From the NCBI GenBank assembly GCA_002345625.1, contig DDWE01000019.1, positions 1-6,142 of the forward strand: 6,142 nt of DNA, given 5' to 3'. The DNA comes from Desulfuromonadaceae bacterium UBA2294. GTDB taxonomy: Bacteria > Desulfobacterota > Desulfuromonadia > Desulfuromonadales > UBA2294. The position numbers and the translations under genes are program-made. Every line of letters begins with the position of its first letter. Within the stretch, counting starts at the first letter, position 1. Positions 1 to 4,664 of the stretch are shown piece by piece. The notes beneath the pieces are model-generated. The model did not search any database and was not told where the DNA came from. It saw only the letters and a program-made list of their open reading frames with translations.

Positions 1-1689
1 GAGCAGTTTCGTGATTTTCATCACCGGGCCGGACAGATCGCTACGGCCGCGACCAGCCTGCAGAACCGTCTTGCCGGGGATAGTGCGGTTGAGAGTGTCG
101 CCCGGATGCAGGGTCTGATCGAGCGGATGAGTGGGTTCCTCTGCGAGATACAGCAAGCCTCGCAAAACAATGAAACCGCCCTGAGGTCCATCTGTACCGC
201 GCTTTCCGGTCTGAACAGCCCTCTGCAATCCTTTCAGCGTATCACCCGTACCCTGCAGATTATCGGCATCACAACGCGCATTGAGCGCTCGGAACATAAC
301 GATGAACACAATGACACCACCGTGCTCTCTGAGGGGTTGCGCCACCTGGCCTCGCTGATCGCCGGGAATATGCTGGAAATTTGCGATCAGGTTGCTGTTT
401 TGCGCACTCTGAGCGAAGCGGCACTGCGCAACGAAGTCGCATTGAACAACGGCCAGTCCTCCAGCGCCCGAGCGGCAATCGACTCCGCGCGCATGATGCT
501 GACAGAGCAGGTCAATAACCGCCAGCAGGCCTTGCAGAAAAGTGATGATCTGGCGCGTACCTCCGGTAACGTTTCGCGTTGCGTTGCCGAAATCGTCTCC
601 TCCATACAGTTTCATGACATCACCCATCAGCAGATCGACCATGTGACCCATGCCCTGGGCAGCTTCAGTGAGGAGATGATCCGCGGCCTGGAGCGCGCAG
701 ATGTCGAAGAGGTTTGTGCTCTTGAAAGTGTCGTTGCGGAAGGCTGCCGCCTGCAGTCTCAGCAGCTTGATCATTCCCGGGCAGAGCTGTGTGGTGCGGT
801 TCGTCGCATCATCGGCAGTCTGCATGACCTGGCCGACAGCATCCTGTCCCTGGCTGCCGATAGCCGGACTCTTGCCGGGAGCACACGTCGTGATGGCGCC
901 ACCTTCTTCTCGGCAGTCGAGCCGGCCATTACAGCGGTGGCTTCCATTCTGGGAGAAAATCTGACCACCGCCGCGCGATCGGCCCAGGCGGTGCGTGAGG
1001 TTATTGAAGCGGCGGTCATTATGGTCCGGCTGGTCGATGAAATCGATCGCTTCGGAGCCGAAATGAAAGTCCTGGCGCTCAATGCCAGCATCGAATCGGT
1101 TCACGTCCGTTCCGGCGGGTCGGCCCTTGGGGTGATTGCTGACTCGATTCAGGAACTGGCTCATGAAGCGCTGTTGCAGACCGAGTCCCTCGCTGCCGGT
1201 TTGACCGAGATTACGGCCTGTGCCGAGTCTCTGGACAATGTCGGGCTGACTGAACTCTCCCTTGAAGGGGAGAAGGTGAAAGCGTTGCGGGTCGATTCCG
1301 AGCGCATGCTGCAGACGTTGCGCAGCGCCAACAGCGAAGTATGCTCTTTGCTCGACGGTATGGATCACGATGCGGCCCGGTTGGCTGATGATATCAGTGA
1401 CACGGCGGGGATGGTCCGGATCCATGATGAGGCCGAACAGATCCTGGTGCGAGCGGGACGGGCTCTGGATGAAATCGCCGACAGTTTCCAGTCATCACCG
1501 GATGCCTGGCAAAGAGTAAAACATATTCCGCTGTTTCAACAGATGCAGAAGCGTTACTCAATGCAGAGCGAGCGCAAGATCCATCAGGCCGTTCTGAAAA
1601 ATGCGCAGTTCGACGAGGCCACGGAAACATCGACCGACAATGTCGTTACCGACGCTGCCGGTCTGGGTGCCAATGTCGAACTGTTCTAG
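1..1689 (+). CDS. MCP-like cytoplasmic coiled-coil protein with CheZ-like motif, 5' partial
   Basis: The frame is open from base 1, and the first in-frame ATG (106) has no ribosome binding site, so the true start lies upstream. The 562 visible residues are almost all heptad-rich helix with no membrane segment, so this part is probably cytoplasmic. A segment at 1063-1161 aligns without gaps to the MCP signalling hairpin tip (LALNASIES against the canonical LALNAAIEA). It keeps the Asn and Glu equivalent to Tsr N381 and E385 but has lost those equivalent to F373 (Ala), R388 (His) and E391 (Ser), so normal CheA/CheW docking is doubtful. A weaker tip-like copy lies at 253-351. QFHDITHQQI (607-636) resembles the CheZ active-site helix. 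The C-terminus is a polar linker ending NVELF. It lies 19 bases upstream of the STAS gene in an apparent operon. Likely annotated elsewhere as a methyl-accepting chemotaxis protein; the phosphatase or scaffold role is inferred. Confidence 0.85.
   Translation, partial: EQFRDFHHRAGQIATAATSLQNRLAGDSAVESVARMQGLIERMSGFLCEIQQASQNNETALRSICTALSGLNSPLQSFQRITRTLQIIGITTRIERSEHNDEHNDTTVLSEGLRHLASLIAGNMLEICDQVAVLRTLSEAALRNEVALNNGQSSSARAAIDSARMMLTEQVNNRQQALQKSDDLARTSGNVSRCVAEIVSSIQFHDITHQQIDHVTHALGSFSEEMIRGLERADVEEVCALESVVAEGCRLQSQQLDHSRAELCGAVRRIIGSLHDLADSILSLAADSRTLAGSTRRDGATFFSAVEPAITAVASILGENLTTAARSAQAVREVIEAAVIMVRLVDEIDRFGAEMKVLALNASIESVHVRSGGSALGVIADSIQELAHEALLQTESLAAGLTEITACAESLDNVGLTELSLEGEKVKALRVDSERMLQTLRSANSEVCSLLDGMDHDAARLADDISDTAGMVRIHDEAEQILVRAGRALDEIADSFQSSPDAWQRVKHIPLFQQMQKRYSMQSERKIHQAVLKNAQFDEATETSTDNVVTDAAGLGANVELF
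253..351 (+). other. First MCP-tip-like segment of the duplicated protein
   Basis: Thirty-three residues beginning LQIIGITTRIERS align without gaps to the second tip at 1063-1161. They share the central IE pair, a Val at position 24 and a closing LA, with conservative changes at many other positions (I/V, I/L, G/A, I/L, E/D, L/I). The turn is replaced by the polar tandem EHND-EHND. Alone it would be hard to recognise as MCP-derived; the call depends on the match to the second copy. Confidence 0.5.
292..315 (+). repeat. Tandem 4-codon repeat encoding EHND-EHND
   Basis: Two adjacent 12-base units, gaacataacgat and gaacacaatgac, encode the same four residues and differ at three third-codon positions. 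They lie where the turn of the first MCP-like hairpin would be. The His, Asp and Glu residues could bind metal, but nothing else in the sequence shows this. Confidence 0.8.
607..639 (+). other. CheZ-like Asp-x-x-x-Gln motif
   Basis: The residues QFHDITHQQI match the E. coli CheZ active-site helix DFQDLTGQVI in the pattern F-x-D-[IL]-T-x-Q-x-I. In CheZ the Asp (D143) and Gln (Q147) act on phosphorylated CheY. Here the Asp codon is 616-618 and the Gln codon 628-630. The CheZ sequence is recalled from memory and no profile search was run. Confidence 0.5.
1063..1161 (+). other. Second, clearer MCP hairpin-tip segment
   Basis: The 33 residues from MKVLALNASIES to IQELA match the length and register of the canonical MCP tip (NLLALNAAIEAAR, the Gly-rich turn, then FAVVA and VRxLA). 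The turn GRGFAVVA is replaced by SALGVIA. This segment marks the protein as a diverged member of the MCP signalling-domain family. Confidence 0.7.
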
Positions 1690-1690
1690 G

Positions 1691-1699
1691 GGAAAGGAA
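1691..1699 (+). promoter_or_regulatory. Ribosome binding site of the STAS gene
   Basis: GGAAAGGAA ends 9 bases before the ATG at 1709. This decides the start: the reading frame is open further upstream to an ATG at 1601, but that lies inside the preceding gene, would add 36 residues of unrelated composition and has no comparable site. Confidence 0.75.
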
Positions 1700-1708
1700 C
1701 CCAACTTT

Positions 1709-2041
1709 ATGGCGCGAGCCAAAAAGAATCCAACTCTGCGCAAAATAGTGTTCACCGGCGACCTGACGCTGATACGCGCCGGCGAGCTGCGCGATGCCCT
1801 GCTTGGGGAACTGGCAGCAGGCGATTCGGTGGAGATCGATTTGGCCAAAGTTGAGAGTGTCGATCTCTCTGTGATGCAGATTCTTTGCGCGGCCCACCAG
1901 AGCGCCCGGCGGCAGGGCAAGGTCCTGCACCTGGTGAACGCCCTGCCGGAGTCGTTGCTGCGCCTGGTCGATGAGGGCGGTTTCAGCGGGCATATCGGTT
2001 GTGCCCTGGACGGACAGGTCGCGTGTGTCTGGGAGCGCTAG
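1709..2041 (+). CDS. Single-domain STAS protein (anti-anti-sigma factor-like)
   Basis: The product has 110 residues, the normal size of a stand-alone STAS domain. It begins with a basic stretch (MARAKKNPTLRK), then a beta strand and the VEIDLAKVESVDLSVMQIL core, followed by a helix and the strand KVLHLV. The family core is D-S-S-G-L; here it reads D52-L53-S54-V55, and S54 lines up with the serine phosphorylated in SpoIIAA (S58). STAS proteins of this kind bind partner proteins and are switched by serine phosphorylation. No SpoIIAB-type serine kinase or PP2C phosphatase is visible nearby. Position between the MCP-like gene and cheY suggests a role in the chemosensory complex, but the partner is unknown. 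MlaB-like lipid transport is an alternative made unlikely by the neighbours. Confidence 0.85.
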   Translation: MARAKKNPTLRKIVFTGDLTLIRAGELRDALLGELAAGDSVEIDLAKVESVDLSVMQILCAAHQSARRQGKVLHLVNALPESLLRLVDEGGFSGHIGCALDGQVACVWER

Positions 2042-2064
2042 GACGATACTGCACCACATAAAAC

Positions 2065-2089
2065 AATCCTGACGCAAGTAAGTCAGATT
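2065..2089. repeat. Imperfect inverted repeat upstream of cheY
   Basis: AATCCTGAC (2065-2073) and GTCAGATT (2082-2089) can form an 8-bp stem with one bulged C and an 8-base loop. It lies in the 69-base gap between the STAS gene and cheY, ending 11 bases before the weak Shine-Dalgarno. There is no T-run, so it is not a terminator. It could be an mRNA hairpin, an operator or chance. I saw no convincing sigma-70, sigma-54 or sigma-28 promoter in the gap. Confidence 0.3.
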
Positions 2090-2110
2090 CGAGACAAGAC
2101 GGGGGTTACC

Positions 2111-2479
2111 ATGGCAAAGAGAATCATGACGGTAGACGATTCAGCAACGATTCGACAGATGTTGAGTTTCACTCTCAATGATGCCGGCTACGAAGTCATT
2201 GAGGCCATCGACGGCCGCGACGCTTACGACAAGCTCAAAAACAACCCGGTGAATATGGTCATCACCGATTTGAACATGCCGCAGATGGATGGCATTGAGC
2301 TGATTCGTGAGGTGCGCAAGGATCCGGCCAATCGGTTCGTGCCGATCATCATGCTGACCACCGAGTCGCAGGAGAAGAAGAAGCAGGAGGGGAAGGCGGC
2401 CGGTGCCTCCGGCTGGATTGTCAAGCCGTTCAGCCCCGAACAGCTGCTCGCCGTGGTCAAGATGGTGCTGGTCGCATGA
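2111..2479 (+). CDS. cheY: CheY-type single-domain response regulator
   Basis: The 122 residues form one receiver domain with no output domain. The acidic pocket is D9-D10, the phosphoacceptor is D53 in the segment MVITDLNMPQMDG, the switch Thr is T83 in MLTTES, and the conserved Lys is K105 in the VKPF motif. The site equivalent to E. coli CheY Tyr106 is Trp102 (ASGWIVKPF), an aromatic change common in environmental CheY homologues. It should take phosphate from CheA His45. A GGGGG stretch (2101-2105) five bases before the ATG is the only Shine-Dalgarno candidate. The stop overlaps the start of cheA in ATGA. Whether it acts on the flagellar motor, type IV pili or another output cannot be told from this window. 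Confidence 0.95.
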   Translation: MAKRIMTVDDSATIRQMLSFTLNDAGYEVIEAIDGRDAYDKLKNNPVNMVITDLNMPQMDGIELIREVRKDPANRFVPIIMLTTESQEKKKQEGKAAGASGWIVKPFSPEQLLAVVKMVLVA

Positions 2480-4566
2480 ACGAGAAAATTCTCGAAACCT
2501 TTCGCGAGGAGGTCGCAGAGCTGTTGGCCGATCTTGAAGGGAGTCTGCTTGAGCTGGAGGAGACTCCGGACGATCAGCCGACCATCGACCGGGTCTTCCG
2601 CGCTCTGCATACCATCAAGGGCTCGAGCGCCATGGCCGGGGTCGATTCCATCGCCAGTTTTGTCCACCAGGTCGAGAATGTTTACGAACTGGTCCGTGAA
2701 GGTGAACTGGCGGTGACACGTGAGCTGATCGATCTGACTCTCGTGGCCAAGGATCAGCTCCGGTTGCTGGTTGCCGCACTCAATGGTGCCGGCAGCGTCG
2801 ATAGTGAGCTGCTCGATGAGACGACAGCCGCCTTTTCCCAGTTGTTGCCTGCATCGGCAGTGGCGACTCCCCCGTCCGCTTCTGCCGTTGAACACGCCGA
2901 GACCTGCACCTATCGCATCCGTTTCCGCCCTGACCTCGATGCGTTTCGCAAGGGGCTCAACCCCATGTTTGTGCTGCGTGAACTGCGGCAGATGGGCGAG
3001 TGCCTTATTGTCCCCCAGCTTGATGCGGTCCCCGATCTGGAAACCCTCGACCCGGAAAGTTGCTGCCTGCGCTGGGATGTGGTGTTGACCACCGACCAGA
3101 ACATCGACGATATCCGCGACCTGTTCATCTTTTTCGAAGATCATTGTACCCAGCTGGCGATTGATGTCATCGATGACGGCGGTCTTCTCGATACCGAGGC
3201 CGGTTACAAAAAACTCGGCGAAATTCTTATCGAACGTGGCGATCTTGATCAGGAGGCCCTCAATCAGGCGCTGCAGAGCAAAACCAAGATTGGCGAATCG
3301 TTGATCGGTTCCGGGCTGGTCTCCTCCGGGCGCATCGAAGCGGCCCTGACCGAGCAGCGCCGCATTCAGGAGCTGCGCCAGGAACGCCGCGTCGCCGAGA
3401 TCGCCAGCAGTATCCGGGTCCGCTCCGATAAACTCGACACTTTGGTCAATCTGATTGGCGAGCTGGTCACTGTCCAGGCGCGCCTGAGCCAGAATGCTGC
3501 CGGTAGCAGCGATGCTCAGATGGTCTCCATCGCCGAGGAGGTCGAGCGGCTGACCTGGGATCTGCGCGACCAGGTGCTGAACATCCGTATGCTCCCCATC
3601 GGCACCACCTTCAATAGCTACCGACGTTTGGTACGAGACCTCTGCGGTGAGCTCGGCAAACAGGTCACCCTGGTCACCGAAGGGGCCGAGACCGAGCTCG
3701 ACAAAACCGTCATCGACCGCCTCGGCGACCCGCTGGTGCACCTGATCCGCAATTGCGTTGATCACGGCATCGAAAGCCCGGAAGACCGTATCGCCGCCGG
3801 CAAGCCGGCCCAGGGGACGGTACGCCTGAGTGCCGACCACTCCGGGGCTAACGTCTTGCTGCGTATCTCCGATGATGGCCGCGGTCTCGACCGTGACGCC
3901 CTGCGTCGTCGTGCGGTGGCCAACGGCCTGCTGGCGGCCGATGCCGAAATCGCCGACCGCGAGTTGTACAACCTGATCTTCCTGCCCGGCTTCTCCACCG
4001 CCCGTGAGGTGACCAGTGTCTCCGGTCGCGGCGTCGGAATGGATGTGGTCAAGCGGTCGGTTGACGAGCTGCGCGGCAACATCGAGGTCAGCAGCCTGCC
4101 CGGTCAAGGCACCCAGTTCACCATCCGCCTGCCGCTGACACTGGCGATCATTGACGGACTTCTGGTCGATATCGCCGGTGAATCGTATGTCTTTCCGTTG
4201 GCAGCGGTGGAAGAGTGTGTCGAACTGCGCCGGGCCGAGACGGCGGCCAACGACCGCAATCTGGCCAATGTTCGCGGCGAGCTGGTTCCGTACGTGCGCC
4301 TGCGCGATTTTTTCACCGTGCCCGGGCAGCGGCGCGATATCGAGCAGATTGTTATTGCCTCGATCGGTGGCAACCGGGTCGGCTTTGTCGTCGATCATGT
4401 CATCGGCGAGCATCAGACGGTGATCAAGTCTCTCGGCCGATTCTATCAGGGGATCAAAGGGCTCTCCGGCGCCACCATTCTCGGTAACGGCAGCGTCGCC
4501 CTGATCCTTGACCTGCCGCAGATTGTTGACGGGACCAGCCTGCTGGAGAAAGCAGCAGGCTTTTAG
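2476..4566 (+). CDS. cheA: Chemotaxis histidine kinase CheA
   Basis: The 696-residue product has the full CheA layout. P1 (about 1-105) is a phosphotransfer domain with His45 in ALHTIKGSS. Residues 144-234 form an alpha/beta domain (YRIRFRPDLDAF to LAIDVID) in the P2 position. Residues 246-294 hold two 24-residue repeats starting KLGEIL and KIGESL. P3 (about 312-365) is the dimerisation hairpin. P4 is the ATPase, with N box H422-xxx-N426-xx-D429-H430, G1 box DDGRG (466-470), F box FLPGF (502-506) and G2 box GRGVGMD (517-523). P5 (about 556-690) is the CheW-like domain that docks to receptors and CheW. All catalytic residues are present. The ATG overlaps the cheY stop and has no clear Shine-Dalgarno, so translation is probably coupled. 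It contains no TTA, CTA or TCA codons, which leaves a long open frame on the opposite strand. Confidence 0.97.
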   Translation: MNEKILETFREEVAELLADLEGSLLELEETPDDQPTIDRVFRALHTIKGSSAMAGVDSIASFVHQVENVYELVREGELAVTRELIDLTLVAKDQLRLLVAALNGAGSVDSELLDETTAAFSQLLPASAVATPPSASAVEHAETCTYRIRFRPDLDAFRKGLNPMFVLRELRQMGECLIVPQLDAVPDLETLDPESCCLRWDVVLTTDQNIDDIRDLFIFFEDHCTQLAIDVIDDGGLLDTEAGYKKLGEILIERGDLDQEALNQALQSKTKIGESLIGSGLVSSGRIEAALTEQRRIQELRQERRVAEIASSIRVRSDKLDTLVNLIGELVTVQARLSQNAAGSSDAQMVSIAEEVERLTWDLRDQVLNIRMLPIGTTFNSYRRLVRDLCGELGKQVTLVTEGAETELDKTVIDRLGDPLVHLIRNCVDHGIESPEDRIAAGKPAQGTVRLSADHSGANVLLRISDDGRGLDRDALRRRAVANGLLAADAEIADRELYNLIFLPGFSTAREVTSVSGRGVGMDVVKRSVDELRGNIEVSSLPGQGTQFTIRLPLTLAIIDGLLVDIAGESYVFPLAAVEECVELRRAETAANDRNLANVRGELVPYVRLRDFFTVPGQRRDIEQIVIASIGGNRVGFVVDHVIGEHQTVIKSLGRFYQGIKGLSGATILGNGSVALILDLPQIVDGTSLLEKAAGF
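4537..4564 (+). terminator. Possible weak intrinsic terminator overlapping the end of cheA
   Basis: AGCCTGCT (4537-4544) and AGCAGGCT (4554-4561) make a perfect 8-bp GC-rich stem with a 9-base loop, followed directly by TTT that runs into the cheA stop codon TAG (4564-4566). The T-tract is short (four T counting the stem base), so at best it would lower read-through into the receptor gene. Being inside codons for LLEKAAGF, it could also be chance. Confidence 0.4.
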
Positions 4567-4590
4567 TATGACCTGAAATGACCGGTTGTA

Positions 4591-4606
4591 CCCGACGCTT
4601 CGCGGG
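4591..4606 (+). other. Small hairpin in the cheA-receptor gap
   Basis: CCCGACG and CGCGGG around a three-base loop can form six base pairs with one bulged A. It lies in the 98-base gap between cheA and the receptor gene. It has no T-run, and the gap does not match the conserved core of a GEMM c-di-GMP riboswitch. Its role, if any, is unknown. Confidence 0.25.
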
Positions 4607-4652
4607 GAGGCGAGACAGGGGATGCCGGCCGAGTTTTTGGCTCGAGTCGTCT

Positions 4653-4660
4653 GGGAGGAA
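4653..4660 (+). promoter_or_regulatory. Strong ribosome binding site of the receptor gene
   Basis: GGGAGGAA contains the GGAGG core (4654-4658), six bases before the ATG at 4665. It is the strongest Shine-Dalgarno in the window and fixes the start, which leads straight into the first membrane helix. Confidence 0.85.
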
Positions 4661-4664
4661 GAAA

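Noticed and set aside
106..108. ATG at 106 as the start of the first gene.
   Set aside because: The frame is open to base 1 with the same helical composition, and no Shine-Dalgarno precedes this ATG, so the gene more likely starts outside the window.
2042..2110. A sigma-28 or sigma-54 promoter before cheY.
   Set aside because: A TAAA at 2059-2062 is not followed by a GCCGATAA-like element at the right distance, and no GG-N10-GC pair with sigma-54 flanks is present.
4567..4664. A c-di-GMP (GEMM) riboswitch before the receptor gene, as found in some Geobacter-type genomes.
   Set aside because: The gap has small hairpins and a GACGC string but lacks the conserved GEMM core and its tetraloop-receptor arrangement.
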